A DNA stretch of 64,000 nucleotides from Cephaloticoccus sp. (GCA_030833445.1 JAURHD010000007.1:1-64000); one strand, 5' to 3'; shown: positions 8,771 to 20,121, counted from the first letter of the stretch. The notes: a model not told the origin generated them from the sequence alone. A program made the numbers and translations.

Positions 8771-9610
8771 ATGAGCAGCTCTTCAGCGACGATTGATCAT
8801 CACCATGATCACACCACGACCACGGGCATCCCGAACAAGAAACTGCTCATGTGGGCGTTTCTGGCTTCGGACTGCATGTTCTTCGGGTGTCTGATTTCCA
8901 CGCACCTGATTTATCGGCTGCACCCGCCACCGGATGCTCCGGTCGCCCGCGACATTTTCTCGATCGAGCTCACCTCTTTCTCAACCTTCATCCTGTTGAT
9001 GTCGTCGTTGATGATGGCCCTCGCGGTCAATGCCATCCAGAAGAACAACCTGAAGAGCATGCGCTGGTCCCTGCTGACCACGATTTTCTTCGGCGCCATC
9101 TTCTTGGGCTGTCAGGTCTATGAGTTCCAGCACTTCGTGCATGCAAAGGGTCTAACCATCACCAATAGTATTCTGGGCACTACGTTCTACACCCTTACGG
9201 GCACCCACGGCACCCACGTCGCCATTGGTGTCCTCTGGTTGATCCTCATGTATGTGCGCTCCTTTCAGCCGGTAAATACCGCCGCTGATCGCGGTTGGTT
9301 CTGGCGCGGCGTCCTGCACATCATTGCCATTACCGGCGTGGTAATGTTTTCGATGTTCGCCGTCATCGGCCTGACCCACACACTTCAAGCTGGCGAGGGT
9401 CTCCTTGCCTTTGTCAGCCATGATTTTGGACTTTTGATCGGTCTCGCGGTCAGCACTGCCCTAAGTCTGTTCTTGGCTCGTCCACGTGGTCCGGTTGCCT
9501 TCAATGAGGCCAATGCCATTGATGTCGAATCGATGGGGCTTTATTGGCATTTCGTCGATATCGTCTGGATCGTAATTTTCACCGCCGTATACCTGCTCGA
9601 ATACATCTAA
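8771..9610 (+). CDS. coxC: Cytochrome c oxidase subunit III
   Basis: 279 residues, about seven membrane helices, preceded by a His-rich start (HHHDH). Recognisable subunit III segments include ASDCMFFG near residue 32 and GTHGTHVAIGV near 144-154. Subunit III stabilises the catalytic core and supports proton uptake. It follows coxA after two bases, with a strong ribosome binding site inside coxA. Confidence 0.94.
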   Translation: MSSSSATIDHHHDHTTTTGIPNKKLLMWAFLASDCMFFGCLISTHLIYRLHPPPDAPVARDIFSIELTSFSTFILLMSSLMMALAVNAIQKNNLKSMRWSLLTTIFFGAIFLGCQVYEFQHFVHAKGLTITNSILGTTFYTLTGTHGTHVAIGVLWLILMYVRSFQPVNTAADRGWFWRGVLHIIAITGVVMFSMFAVIGLTHTLQAGEGLLAFVSHDFGLLIGLAVSTALSLFLARPRGPVAFNEANAIDVESMGLYWHFVDIVWIVIFTAVYLLEYI

Positions 9611-9615
9611 GCACT

Positions 9616-9954
9616 ATGAGCACCCACACTGCTACCGCCGATCATCATGGATCGGATGAGAACAAGTTCCAAATCTACGTCCAAATCGCGATGTTGCTGG
9701 CCGTCATCACCGGCGTGGAAATCGTCGGGATATTCCTGCCCTTCGCCACTTGGTTGATCGTGACCGGCCTCGTCCTGCTTTCGGTCGTGAAATTCATGTA
9801 TGTGATTTTCTTTTTCATGCACCTGCGTTGGGACAAGCCATTCTGCACCATCCTGTTTTTCATCGGACTGGTGCTGGCCAGCGGCACCACTTGGGCGCTG
9901 CTCGAGATTTTCGGCGCACAAGACAGTATTCCTCTGACCTCGATTACTTCCTGA
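9616..9954 (+). CDS. coxD: Cytochrome c oxidase subunit IV (prokaryotic type)
   Basis: 112 residues with three hydrophobic helices and the typical phrase FMYVIFFFMHLRWDKP near residues 58-73. Small accessory subunit of caa3-type oxidases. I chose the ATG at 9616, five bases after coxC; the open frame extends upstream inside coxC but gives no sensible N-terminus. A strong terminator follows, ending the coxBACD operon. Confidence 0.9.
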   Translation: MSTHTATADHHGSDENKFQIYVQIAMLLAVITGVEIVGIFLPFATWLIVTGLVLLSVVKFMYVIFFFMHLRWDKPFCTILFFIGLVLASGTTWALLEIFGAQDSIPLTSITS

Positions 9955-9984
9955 ACTACCGACGAAGCACCGGACGAATTGAAT

Positions 9985-10015
9985 GGCGGCCCATCATGGG
10001 CCGCCTTTTCTTTTT
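9985..10015 (+). terminator. Rho-independent terminator after coxD
   Basis: Perfect nine-base GC-rich arms (9985-9993 and 9997-10005) with a three-base loop, followed by TTTTCTTTTT. A textbook plus-strand terminator ending just before ctaG, which therefore probably has readthrough or its own promoter. Confidence 0.9.
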
Positions 10016-10021
10016 CCCACG

Positions 10022-10819
10022 ATGATCGAGTGGACGCATTGGCATAACGAACCCTACCTGGTGGGAGGTCTTATCCTGCTGGGTTGGTTATTCGCCATCT
10101 TGGCCGGTCCCTTGAGGGAACGTTTGGCCCCAGGAGCGAGCTATCCCAAGCGACAGGCGATAAAGTTCTATGCCGCCTTGATCATATTCTACCTGGCCGT
10201 GGGGTCACCCCTGGATCAAATCGGCGAACGTTATTTGTTCAGTGCACATATGGTGCAGCATACTTTGCTGATCTATGCCGCCCCGGTATTGTTTCTATTG
10301 GGAATACCACGCTGGATGATCGATCCGGTATTGAGCCGGCCTGGCCTGCGCACCGCGGGAAAAATAGCCAGCCAGCCGGTAGTCTGCGGGGCGGTATTCG
10401 TCATCACGACCAGCGTCTGGCATGCGCCACTACTCTATGAATGGGCGCTGCAGGACAAGCTGGTGCACGTGCTCGAACATTTGATGTTTTTCGGGTCGGC
10501 TTTGTTTTACTGGTGGCCGCACCTCAGCCCATCGGCCGTCTTTCCACCGAGGAGTTATCCCACGCAAATGGTCTATCAACTCTGCGTTACGATCGCGATG
10601 ATTCCGGTTTATGCGTATATCACTTTCACCCCTTCGATCCTCTACCCCACCTACGAATATGCGCCCCGGCTTTTCGCGGACTTCAGTCCTACCAATGACC
10701 AATTATTGGCAGGGGTGATCATGAAAATTGGCGGCATGCTGGTTTCACTGACAGCTGTCGCGGTGAGTTTCTATCGTTGGTATCACGCCAGTGAGCTGCG
10801 CGGGACCGACCGGCTATGA
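10022..10819 (+). CDS. ctaG: Cytochrome c oxidase assembly protein CtaG (caa3 type)
   Basis: 265 residues, about seven membrane helices. The family motifs include HMVQHTLLIYAAPVLFLLG near residues 76-94 and the region VHVLEHLMFFGSALFYWWP near 150-168, with conserved histidines thought to serve copper handling. This family supports CuB insertion in Bacillus-type oxidases and is unrelated to mitochondrial Cox11. The start at 10022 puts the ATG seven bases after the coxD terminator T-run; 13 further in-frame residues upstream fall inside the hairpin. Confidence 0.9.
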   Translation: MIEWTHWHNEPYLVGGLILLGWLFAILAGPLRERLAPGASYPKRQAIKFYAALIIFYLAVGSPLDQIGERYLFSAHMVQHTLLIYAAPVLFLLGIPRWMIDPVLSRPGLRTAGKIASQPVVCGAVFVITTSVWHAPLLYEWALQDKLVHVLEHLMFFGSALFYWWPHLSPSAVFPPRSYPTQMVYQLCVTIAMIPVYAYITFTPSILYPTYEYAPRLFADFSPTNDQLLAGVIMKIGGMLVSLTAVAVSFYRWYHASELRGTDRL

Positions 10820-10888
10820 CAGAGGCGGCCATCTGATTGGCCCCGGGACGCTTGCGCCTGACCCAATCCCTGCAATGCTGGGGGCCTT

Positions 10889-12685
10889 ATGACTTGGGAT
10901 ATCGCCCTAGTTTTTATTTTGTTGGTGCTTACCCTGGCCTGCTTCGTCTGGGAGAAGTTTCCGCCGGATTTAACCGCGCTGACCCTTTTTCTCATTCTAA
11001 TAGGCTGTCAGCTGATTCCGACCGAAAAGGCATTATCGGTATTTTCCAATCCGGCACCGCTAACGGTAGGCGCGATGTTTGTGCTGAGTGCGGCCCTGGT
11101 GAAGTGCGGAGCCGTCGATCGGCTATCCGCCCTGATCGAAAGTTCATCCCGCCTCCCCTACTCCGTGGTCATCCTGATTATGGTGATACTGGTATCGACC
11201 ATTTCCGCGTTCATTAACAACACCCCGGTGGTCGTGGTTTTCCTGCCGGTGATCTTAAATTTGGCCCGGAAGATGAATCGGGCACCCTCGAAATTTCTGA
11301 TTCCCCTCTCCTATGCAGCGGTGCTGGGCGGAACCTGCACTCTCGTCGGCACCAGCACGAATCTTGTGGTGAACGGTATCATCACCGGGAAAGGGCAACC
11401 CGCCTTCGGTATGTTTGAACTGGCTTGGTTGGGCATCCCGGTGACCATCCTCGGCGGTCTATACCTCGCTATTTTTGGCAATCGCCTTCTGCCCGTGCGC
11501 GAAATGCTTACCTCTATTCTATCGGATGAGGAGCGCCGCGAATATATCACCGAAGCTTACGTGCAGGCGGATTCGCCCGTGCTTGGAAAAACTTTGGTGG
11601 AAGCCGGATTCACCAGCAAACGTGGGGTGCGAGTGTTGGAAATCGTCCGGGATGGCATCGCGCTTTATTTCGATCCCAAAACCGCCCAATTGAAGGCCGG
11701 CGACCGATTGATTTTATCCTGTCGACCAAGTGGCATCGCAAACACGCGACGGGTGCAGGGCATTAACCTGACTTCCGAATTGAATTTGGGCATCGAACAG
11801 ATTGCCGCCCACGAGGGTTCTTTGGTGGAAGCGGTGGTGACCCCCCACTCCGCATTGCTCGGACACACCGTGCGCGATGTGAACTTTCGTCAGCGCTACC
11901 GCATGGTCGTGATCGCACTGCACCGCAAAGGCGAGAATGTCCGGGAGCAAATCGAGAATCTGCCGATTGAAGGGGGCGATGTATTGCTCATGATGGGCAC
12001 CGACCAAGCCATCGACGCACTGCGGGACAACGATGATTTCGTATTTTTTGATCGGGCGCGGGTGCCGACCAAACCCCAGACGGGCAAGGTGCTGCTGGTA
12101 GTCGGGGTGATTTCTGCAGTCATCGCCTCTGCGGCCATGGAATGGGTGCCGATCGAAATTGGGGCTTTGACCGGATGCGTGATCATCTGTTTGTCCCGAT
12201 GCCTCAAGACAACCGAGGCTTATGCAGCGGTGGATTGGAATATCCTGTTCCTGATTTACGGCATGCTGGCGATGGGCATGGCAATGGAATATACGGGTGC
12301 GGCCGCCTGGATCGCGGGGCATATCGTCAGCGCAGTGCAATTGCTCGTGCCGGCCGCGCACAAGGGCATCATCATGCTCGCGTGCATCTATTTGGTGACC
12401 ACCGTATTGACTGAGATTCTCTCGAACAATGCCGTGGCCGCGTTGATGGCACCGATTGCCATTGGGATCGGCATTAAGCTCGGGATGGATCCGCGCCCTT
12501 TCATAATTGCAGTAACCTTCGGTGCCTCGGCCGCGTTTGCTACCCCGATTGGTTATCAAACCAACACTTACGTCTATGGTGTCGGCGGTTACCGATTCGG
12601 GGATTTCCTACGCATCGGTCTGCCGCTCAATGCGCTCTGCTTTGTGGTGGCCATGGTGGTCATTCCCCAAGTTTGGCCATTTTGA
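10889..12685 (+). CDS. SLC13/DASS-type transporter with two RCK_C domains
   Basis: 598 residues. An N-terminal membrane half (about 1-210), two regulatory TrkA-C/RCK_C-like domains (about 215-300 and 305-390), then a second membrane half. The two SLC13 signatures are INNTPVVVVFLP near residue 110 and SNNAVAALMAP near 512. Such proteins move sulfate, dicarboxylates or other anions with sodium; the substrate cannot be read from sequence. It starts about 70 bases after ctaG with no functional link to the oxidase apparent. Confidence 0.88.
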   Translation: MTWDIALVFILLVLTLACFVWEKFPPDLTALTLFLILIGCQLIPTEKALSVFSNPAPLTVGAMFVLSAALVKCGAVDRLSALIESSSRLPYSVVILIMVILVSTISAFINNTPVVVVFLPVILNLARKMNRAPSKFLIPLSYAAVLGGTCTLVGTSTNLVVNGIITGKGQPAFGMFELAWLGIPVTILGGLYLAIFGNRLLPVREMLTSILSDEERREYITEAYVQADSPVLGKTLVEAGFTSKRGVRVLEIVRDGIALYFDPKTAQLKAGDRLILSCRPSGIANTRRVQGINLTSELNLGIEQIAAHEGSLVEAVVTPHSALLGHTVRDVNFRQRYRMVVIALHRKGENVREQIENLPIEGGDVLLMMGTDQAIDALRDNDDFVFFDRARVPTKPQTGKVLLVVGVISAVIASAAMEWVPIEIGALTGCVIICLSRCLKTTEAYAAVDWNILFLIYGMLAMGMAMEYTGAAAWIAGHIVSAVQLLVPAAHKGIIMLACIYLVTTVLTEILSNNAVAALMAPIAIGIGIKLGMDPRPFIIAVTFGASAAFATPIGYQTNTYVYGVGGYRFGDFLRIGLPLNALCFVVAMVVIPQVWPF

Positions 12686-12701
12686 CCTACGATATCCGCC
12701 C

Positions 12702-13481
12702 CTATAGTTTCAGCCGCAAACCGTCATAGGCGAACTTGATCCCGTCAGGCAGCCCGGTCTCGGCCGGACCATGATCCGTATAGTGGGTTAGGTGCGTCAG
12801 CCAAGTCTGAGGTGCACCGATCTCACCTGCTGCGGCAATCGCTTCCGGGATGCTCATGTGCGTCGGGTGTGGCTGTGGTCGCAATCCATCAAGCACCACG
12901 GCATCGGCGCTCCTAGCCATCGCAATCGCCTCGTGTGTGAGCCGCTTGTTATCCGTGTAATAGACAAACTTTCGTCCACTGCTGCGCTCGGTGAAAATCA
13001 GACCCAAGGTGTTCAGACCGCCGTGGGGCAACAGGGTCGATTGAATCGTCCCTTGCGGTAGCTCCAGCACTGCGGGCATGGGTATCAATTTAAATGCGGC
13101 ATAACCCTTTGAGATCGGTCTCTCGGCTATCGCATAAGGAAAAACCGCCAATACCCGCGCCATGCCTTCCTCGGTCGAATAAACCGTTATGGCCTCGCCG
13201 CCCTTTTGGTCACAGAATCGCCGGAGATCATCCATGCCGGCGGTGTGATCCGCATGCCCGTGGGTCAGGATAAAGAAGTCCATCGTCCGGATGTTTTCCC
13301 GCACACACTGTAGCCGGAATTCCGGGGCAGCATCCACCTGCACATGCAATCCGTCCATCACTACGTGCACGGAAGCCCGGGTGCGCTGATTGCGTGGATC
13401 CTCAGAGGTGCATACGGCACAATCGCAGGCAATCATTGGCACCCCTTGAGACGTGCCTGTGCCCATAAAGATGACTTCCAT
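12702..13481 (-). CDS. PhnP-like metallo-beta-lactamase-fold hydrolase
   Basis: About 259 residues from the ATG at 13481, which follows a GAGG-like site at the right spacing; the longer frame would run into pepF. Features: MGTGTSQGVPM at the N-terminus, a cysteine cluster CDCAVC with the family's arginine-rich follow-up, the metal motif THGHADHTAG, and a later HLTH. This matches the PhnP and related phosphodiesterase subgroup, which cleaves cyclic or phosphodiester bonds using two metals. No phn operon is nearby, so the substrate is open. Divergent from pepF. Confidence 0.85.
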   Translation of the reverse strand: MEVIFMGTGTSQGVPMIACDCAVCTSEDPRNQRTRASVHVVMDGLHVQVDAAPEFRLQCVRENIRTMDFFILTHGHADHTAGMDDLRRFCDQKGGEAITVYSTEEGMARVLAVFPYAIAERPISKGYAAFKLIPMPAVLELPQGTIQSTLLPHGGLNTLGLIFTERSSGRKFVYYTDNKRLTHEAIAMARSADAVVLDGLRPQPHPTHMSIPEAIAAAGEIGAPQTWLTHLTHYTDHGPAETGLPDGIKFAYDGLRLKL

Positions 13482-13599
13482 GGGCCCAGCCTCACGGTTT
13501 CGCCGCAGCGGGCAACGCGGAACTAATGGCGCATCCTGAAGATTCACCACTCGTCCCGAAACCTTTGCCATTGGGTCATCCAGTGCCATTCTGCCAAAC

Positions 13600-15411
13600 A
13601 TGCAAAATCTCGCCGATTTACCCCGCACGTGGGACCTGAGCAGTTATTTCCCATCTCTCGATGGTCCGGAATATCGCGAATTCAAAACTGCCTTGAAACG
13701 AGACCTTGGGGACCAGTTCAAGTCCATCGCTCAGCTCTCCAGTCTCGACTCGGCTAAGAGTCGGGTTTGGTCGGCCCATGTGAATGCCTATGAGGAGCTG
13801 GTTTCCCGCATCGGCCATCTATCATCGTATCTGGGCAACATCTGCTCAGCAGATGCATCCAACGAAATTGGCAAACGCGAATCAGCAGAACTATCCACTC
13901 ACTATGCCACCTTGACCAAGATCCGTAGTGAGCTGCTGCGTGGGCTCGGCAAAGCCAGCGAAAGTGATTGGCAGGCTTTTCTTGCCGAACCTTCGCTCGA
14001 AGGCGCCACCTTCACCTTAAAGCGGATGCGGATCGAAGCCGCCAAACGCATGAGTGGACCGGAAGAAGCATTGGCCGCTGATTTGGGTGTGGATGGCATC
14101 AGCGCATGGGGTCGACTCTATGACAACCTGACGGGACAACTGACTTTCGAAATGAAATGGCCCGATGGTCGCAGCGAAACCATCCCCATGGCACAAAGAC
14201 GCGCGCTCATGGCGCATACGGATCGCGCCGTGCGGGCGACCGCCTTCAAACAGGGCAACCTAGTCTGGGAAGCCCATGGCGAATCTTTCGCGGCGGCACT
14301 CAACGCCATTGCCGGCACCCGCCACACTTTGTATAGCCGCCGGGGTCAGCCCAGTTTTCTGGATCAACCTTATTTCGATTCCGCCGTGTCCGCGGCCACG
14401 GTGGATGCCATGTTCAAGGCCATCATCGCCAACATCGAAGTGCCGCGCCAAGCCCTGCGACTCGGCGCTACACTGCAACAGACACCCGCGTTGGCTTTCT
14501 ATGATCTTGAGGCCCCAAGGCCACTCGATCTGGTCCCTCCACTCAGTTGGAAAGACGCCGTGAACTTGGTGGAAAGGGCCTTCGACTCCGGTTATCCCGA
14601 CCTCGCCAATTATTATCGCGACCTCTTCAACCAACGTTGGGTCGAGTCGGAGAAACGCGCCAACAAACGCTCCGGCGCCTATTGCACAGGTTCAGTGGTA
14701 ACCGGCGAGCAACGCGTATTCATGACCTACGCTGATACGATGCATGATGCCAACACCCTTGCTCACGAGGTCGGCCATGCCTGGCACAGTCACCTGATAA
14801 AGGACCTGCGGCCTTTCGCCCAGGAATACCCGATGACACTTGCGGAGACCGCCTCCACCTTTGCCGAGAAAATGTTCATGCATGGCATGCTGCAGGATCC
14901 AAAAATCAACGATGCCCAAAAGGCCTTCCTGCTGGATCATGAATGCAGCAGTGCGGGTTCCTACCTACTCAACATCGCCATGCGTTACCAGTTCGAGCAG
15001 GCGTTCTATACCCGCCGTCAAAAAGGCGAGCTCTCAGTCAATGAGATCAAGACTCTCATGGTCGAATCCCAACGCAAAGTCTATGGTGATACCATTGCCG
15101 AGGGTGACGAGGATCCGTGGTTCTGGGCTTCGAAACTTCACTTTTTCATCACCGAGGTATCGTTCTACAATTTCCCCTACACCTTCGGCTATCTGCTCAG
15201 TCAGGCCCTCTTTGCCGAGTTCACCCGCACCGGTGCCGATTTCCTGCCACGCTACGAGGCCTTCCTACGCGCCACCGGCACGGCCACCTGCGAAGACGCG
15301 GTCAAATCCACCCTAGGCTGGGATCTGACCAGCGAGTACTTCTGGGCGGACGCGGTTCGCACGGTGGAAGCTCCGGTCAAGGCGTTTGGCGAAGTGGTCG
15401 CACAGCGTTGA
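13600..15411 (+). CDS. pepF: M3 family oligoendopeptidase (PepF-like)
   Basis: 603 residues, matching the oligoendopeptidase F length. The zinc site HEVGHAWH lies near residues 388-395, followed by the downstream glutamate in ETASTFAEKMF. These cytoplasmic enzymes trim short peptides of roughly 7-17 residues. The start is an ATG without a clear Shine-Dalgarno site. It stands alone with a likely divergent promoter in the 118 bases shared with the PhnP-like gene. Confidence 0.92.
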   Translation: MQNLADLPRTWDLSSYFPSLDGPEYREFKTALKRDLGDQFKSIAQLSSLDSAKSRVWSAHVNAYEELVSRIGHLSSYLGNICSADASNEIGKRESAELSTHYATLTKIRSELLRGLGKASESDWQAFLAEPSLEGATFTLKRMRIEAAKRMSGPEEALAADLGVDGISAWGRLYDNLTGQLTFEMKWPDGRSETIPMAQRRALMAHTDRAVRATAFKQGNLVWEAHGESFAAALNAIAGTRHTLYSRRGQPSFLDQPYFDSAVSAATVDAMFKAIIANIEVPRQALRLGATLQQTPALAFYDLEAPRPLDLVPPLSWKDAVNLVERAFDSGYPDLANYYRDLFNQRWVESEKRANKRSGAYCTGSVVTGEQRVFMTYADTMHDANTLAHEVGHAWHSHLIKDLRPFAQEYPMTLAETASTFAEKMFMHGMLQDPKINDAQKAFLLDHECSSAGSYLLNIAMRYQFEQAFYTRRQKGELSVNEIKTLMVESQRKVYGDTIAEGDEDPWFWASKLHFFITEVSFYNFPYTFGYLLSQALFAEFTRTGADFLPRYEAFLRATGTATCEDAVKSTLGWDLTSEYFWADAVRTVEAPVKAFGEVVAQR

Positions 15412-15869
15412 TATAGAATACCAGCCGGTGGCTTAGATTATATCGGTCGCGATTCGAGTTTCAATTGATGAGCACGTCCGCCCTAGTCGGAAGCGTCAGT
15501 GACCCATTCGTCGCTCTTCGGCTTCAGGGCTGTCGGGTTTCAAGATTCTTTTCAGCGCTACACGGCTAAGAGGTTGAAGGGATTTCGTTTCTAGCTCCTG
15601 AGCTTCCACCCGCATTCCGTAAGCCAGAAGATCTTCACGAGAATGTCGATGTGCCCAAGCGGGAGGAACTATTCGCGAAGCGGGATCGGCCGCAGCGGCA
15701 GGGCTAAAAAGTTGGGCCAACGCGATGATATGAAAATTTGTGAGACCTCGAAGATAAGTCCACCGGAGTATAAAATATTGTCGACTGAGCCCCATGCGGT
15801 AACAGGTCTCCAATCAATGTGATATCCGGACATCCGACATTTTGGAGTTCGTCTCCTTACCCTATGCAC
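15412..15869. other. Low-content interval between pepF and the groEL terminator
   Basis: About 460 bases with no recognisable conserved gene. The only candidate is the weak minus-strand frame annotated separately at 15496-15795. I see no RNA gene, repeat or mobile element in the rest. Confidence 0.5.
15496..15795 (-). CDS. Possible small hypothetical protein
   Basis: An open frame of 99 codons from an ATG at 15795, in an otherwise empty interval. The product is basic at the N-terminus, with a hydrophobic stretch at about 22-36 and a charged helical second half. No family is recognised. Codon use is mixed and less biased than in the neighbours, so it may be a recent, degraded or spurious gene. 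It lies downstream of the groEL terminator on the same strand. Confidence 0.25.
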   Translation of the reverse strand: MGLSRQYFILRWTYLRGLTNFHIIALAQLFSPAAAADPASRIVPPAWAHRHSREDLLAYGMRVEAQELETKSLQPLSRVALKRILKPDSPEAEERRMGH

Positions 15870-15905
15870 AAAAAAAGGCGCCCTGCTATCCAGCAGAGCG
15901 CCTTT
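15870..15905 (-). terminator. Terminator of groEL
   Basis: Arms 15874-15881 and 15898-15905 pair perfectly (AAAGGCGC with GCGCCTTT), extended by an inner five-base CTGCT/AGCAG pairing; on the minus strand the stem is followed by a T-run (15876-15870). It lies about 25 bases past the groEL stop. Confidence 0.88.
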
Positions 15906-15931
15906 GAAATAATTCGATAGGTTGCGTGGAC

Positions 15932-17575
<1,644 letters not shown>

Positions 17576-17618
17576 AATAGTTGAGTATAATTTTTAAGGT
17601 TAGTTGTGGTAAGCGCAC

Positions 17619-17915
17619 TCAGGCGATTACGCCGAGGATGTCGTCCTCGCGGACGAGCTTGAACTTTTCGCCGTCGAGCTTCACTTCTGAGCCACCATAG
17701 GGGCTGAGGAGCACGCGGTCGCCGACCTTAACTTCGAAGGCGGCTACCTTGCCGTTTTCATCCTTCTTGCCGGTGCCCAAGGCAATGACCTTGGCCTCCT
17801 GCGGCTTTTCCTTGGCGCTATCTGGAATGATAATTCCGCCGCGCACTTGCTCCTTTTCCTCGATGTGCTGCACAAGCACGCGATCACCGATGGGTTTGAT
17901 TTTAACGTTAGCCAT
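17619..17915 (-). CDS. groES: 10 kDa co-chaperonin GroES
   Basis: 98 residues. Contains the mobile-loop region [20 protein letters not shown] near residues 19-38 and the start [12 protein letters not shown]. It caps GroEL. The gene follows dnaK on the same strand after a hairpin, so it may have its own promoter; a TTGTCA box lies at 17961-17956 on the minus strand, but the matching -10 is weak. Confidence 0.97.
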   Translation of the reverse strand: MANVKIKPIGDRVLVQHIEEKEQVRGGIIIPDSAKEKPQEAKVIALGTGKKDENGKVAAFEVKVGDRVLLSPYGGSEVKLDGEKFKLVREDDILGVIA

Positions 17916-17963
17916 ATATGTTGGGTTTTGGGTTTAGAGTTGGATGTTTTGTTGTTTGACAAA

Positions 17964-17992
17964 GCACGCCGACGGCAGGGCCATCAGCGTGC
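17964..17992 (-). terminator. Hairpin between dnaK and groES
   Basis: Outer arms GCACGC/GCGTGC extend inward with G-T wobbles to about 13 pairs around a three-base loop. On the minus strand it is followed by TTTGTC and is T-poor, so termination may be partial, leaving some dnaK to groES readthrough. Confidence 0.55.
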
Positions 17993-18005
17993 AAAGGGTT
18001 AAAGA

Positions 18006-19949
18006 TTATTTCTTGTCCTCATCGACGACTTCGAAGTCGGCATCGACCACATCAGCTTTCTTCTCGGCCTTCTTTTTCTTGCCTTCGGGAGCAGGATCTC
18101 CCGCGCCTTCAGCGCCACCGGCAGCCGCTTGGGCTTCCTGGGCGGCCTTCTGGGCCTCGGCGTAGAGTTCAGCACCCACCTTGGAAAGATTTTCCAAGGC
18201 CGCCTTCATCTTGTCCGGATCATTGGCTTCGAGGTCCTTCTTCGCGTCGGCAATCGCCGTCTCGATGGTGGACTTCTTGTCGGCCGGCAGCTTGTCGCCG
18301 CTTTCCTTCAAGGTCTTCTCAAGTTGATAAATGGTGGAATCAAGTTGGTTCTTGGTCTCGACGGATTCCTTGCGCTTCTTGTCTTCCTCAGCGTGAAGTT
18401 CCGCTTCCTTGGTCATGCGCTCAACCTCGTCCTTCGACAGGCCGGAGGAATCCTGAATGGTGATCTTCTGGTCCTTGCCCGTGCCGAGGTCCTTGGCCGA
18501 TACGTGCAGGATACCGTTCGCATCGATATCGAAGGTGACTTCGATCTGCGGGGTGCCACGGGGGGCCGGCGGGATGCCGTCGAGCTTGAACGTGCCGAGG
18601 GTCTTGTTGTCGCGGGCCATGGAACGCTCGCCCTGCAGCACGACAATTTCCACGGAGGGCTGGTTGTCGCTGTAAGTCGAAAACGTCTGGGTCTTCTTGG
18701 ACGGAATGGTTGTGTTGCGCGGAATCATCGCGGTCGAAACATCGCCCGCGGTCATGATACCGAGGGTAAGTGGGGTCACATCGAGCAGGAGCACATCGCG
18801 GACATCGCCCTTGAGCACGCCGCCCTGCACCGCTGCGCCAATCGCGACCACTTCATCCGGATTCACACCTTGGTGCGGCTGCTTGCCAGCCAGCTTGTGG
18901 GCGATTTCGACCACCTTGGGCATGCGGGTCATACCACCCACGAGCACCAGCTCGTCGATATCGGAAGAGGAAAGTTCCGCGTCCTTGAGACAGTTGAGGA
19001 AAGGTTGTTTGCAGCGCTCAAATAGGGCATCGCAAACCTGCTCCAGCTTGGAACGGTTGAGTTGAATATTGAGATGCTTAGGTCCGGAGGCATCGGCCGT
19101 GATAAAGGGCAGATTAATATCCACGGACTGGGACGAGGAGAGCGCGATCTTGGCCTTCTCGGCTTCTTCCTTCAGACGCTGCAGTGCCATCGGATCCTTG
19201 CGCAGATCGATGCCGTGTTCCTTTTTGAATTCGTCGACCAACCATGAAATGAGCGCGTCATCCCAGTTGTCACCACCGAGGTGGGTGTCGCCATTGGTCG
19301 CTTTGACCTCAAATACCCCGTCACCGATTTCCAAAGCGGAGACGTCAAACGTGCCGCCACCCAAGTCGAATACGGCGATTTTCTCGTCCTTCTTCTTGTC
19401 GAGGCCATAGGCCAGAGACGCGGCGGTGGGTTCGTTGATAATGCGGAGCACCTCCAGACCGGCAATCTTGCCTGCATCCTTGGTGGCTTGGCGTTGGGAA
19501 TCATTAAAGTAAGCGGGCACCGTGATTACAGCCTGAGTAACCTTTTCACCCAGGTAAGCTTCGGCATCGGCTTTTAGTTTCGTCAGCACAAAGGCTGCGA
19601 TCTGCTGCGGAGCGAACTGCTCGGTCTTGTCCCCAACTTGGGCTTCAATGTAAGCGTCACCGTTTTTACCGGCGGTCACTTTGTAGGGGAGACTCTTGAT
19701 CTCTTCCCCGATCTCGGTGAATTTGCGGCCAATCAGACGCTTGGCGGAAAAAATCGTATTGCGCGGGTTAGTAACCGCTTGGCGTTTGGCCGCTTGGCCA
19801 ACCAAACGCTCACCAGACTTGGTAAACGCAACGATGGACGGAGTGGTGCGAGCACCCTCCGCATTGGGGACGACTACGGGTTCGCCGCCTTCCATGACGG
19901 CCATACACGAGTTCGTTGTTCCTAAATCGATACCTAAAATTCGGCTCAT
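18006..19949 (-). CDS. dnaK: Chaperone DnaK (Hsp70)
   Basis: 647 residues. N-terminal ATPase domain starts with [15 protein letters not shown], with [11 protein letters not shown] near residue 194; substrate-binding domain from about 385 and a charged helical lid ending in an acidic tail. It refolds proteins with DnaJ and GrpE, neither of which is in the window. First gene of the dnaK-groES-groEL run. Upstream lie a perfect TATAAT at 20028-20023 and palindromes described separately. Confidence 0.98.
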   Translation of the reverse strand: MSRILGIDLGTTNSCMAVMEGGEPVVVPNAEGARTTPSIVAFTKSGERLVGQAAKRQAVTNPRNTIFSAKRLIGRKFTEIGEEIKSLPYKVTAGKNGDAYIEAQVGDKTEQFAPQQIAAFVLTKLKADAEAYLGEKVTQAVITVPAYFNDSQRQATKDAGKIAGLEVLRIINEPTAASLAYGLDKKKDEKIAVFDLGGGTFDVSALEIGDGVFEVKATNGDTHLGGDNWDDALISWLVDEFKKEHGIDLRKDPMALQRLKEEAEKAKIALSSSQSVDINLPFITADASGPKHLNIQLNRSKLEQVCDALFERCKQPFLNCLKDAELSSSDIDELVLVGGMTRMPKVVEIAHKLAGKQPHQGVNPDEVVAIGAAVQGGVLKGDVRDVLLLDVTPLTLGIMTAGDVSTAMIPRNTTIPSKKTQTFSTYSDNQPSVEIVVLQGERSMARDNKTLGTFKLDGIPPAPRGTPQIEVTFDIDANGILHVSAKDLGTGKDQKITIQDSSGLSKDEVERMTKEAELHAEEDKKRKESVETKNQLDSTIYQLEKTLKESGDKLPADKKSTIETAIADAKKDLEANDPDKMKAALENLSKVGAELYAEAQKAAQEAQAAAGGAEGAGDPAPEGKKKKAEKKADVVDADFEVVDEDKK

Positions 19950-20022
19950 GCCATCTGCTTAGCAATGGATGTGCCCAATGCCCTTAACTAACATTAACAT
20001 TTATCTATTAATTAGTTAAAAA

Positions 20023-20028
20023 ATTATA
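20023..20028 (-). promoter_or_regulatory. Candidate -10 box for dnaK
   Basis: A perfect TATAAT on the minus strand about 74 bases before the dnaK ATG, in an AT-rich stretch. No good -35 sits at 16-18 bases; a TTGACT lies 24 bases upstream of it. The inverted arms TTAACTAA (19984-19991) and TTAGTTAA (20012-20019) lie between it and the gene. Confidence 0.45.
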
Positions 20029-20080
20029 CATGAATCCTCTCGCATGCTGAAAAGTCAAATCAATGCCATAATGACTCAAT

Positions 20081-20121
20081 TGTGTCACACCTACCTCATG
20101 CATGTGTCATGCATGACACAT
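20081..20121. promoter_or_regulatory. Palindromic sites between dnaK and the LON-domain gene
   Basis: A perfect 20-base palindrome (20102-20121, core TGTGTCATGCATGACACA) is preceded by a shorter TGTGTCACAC at 20081-20090 sharing the TGTGTCA half-site, and by a repeated TCATGCATG (20096-20104, 20107-20115). Two related half-site clusters in a divergent promoter region look like a regulator operator. The regulator is unknown. Confidence 0.5.

Noticed and set aside
10827-10842. Short GGCC stem before the SLC13-type gene
   Set aside because: Only four paired bases with no T-run; too weak to call a terminator or operator.
17916-18005. CIRCE element upstream of groES
   Set aside because: I looked for TTAGCACTC-N9-GAGTGCTAA before groES, groEL and dnaK and found only a terminator-like hairpin here.
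18129-19025. 298-codon plus-strand frame opposite dnaK
   Set aside because: Antisense shadow; no signal, motif or start support.
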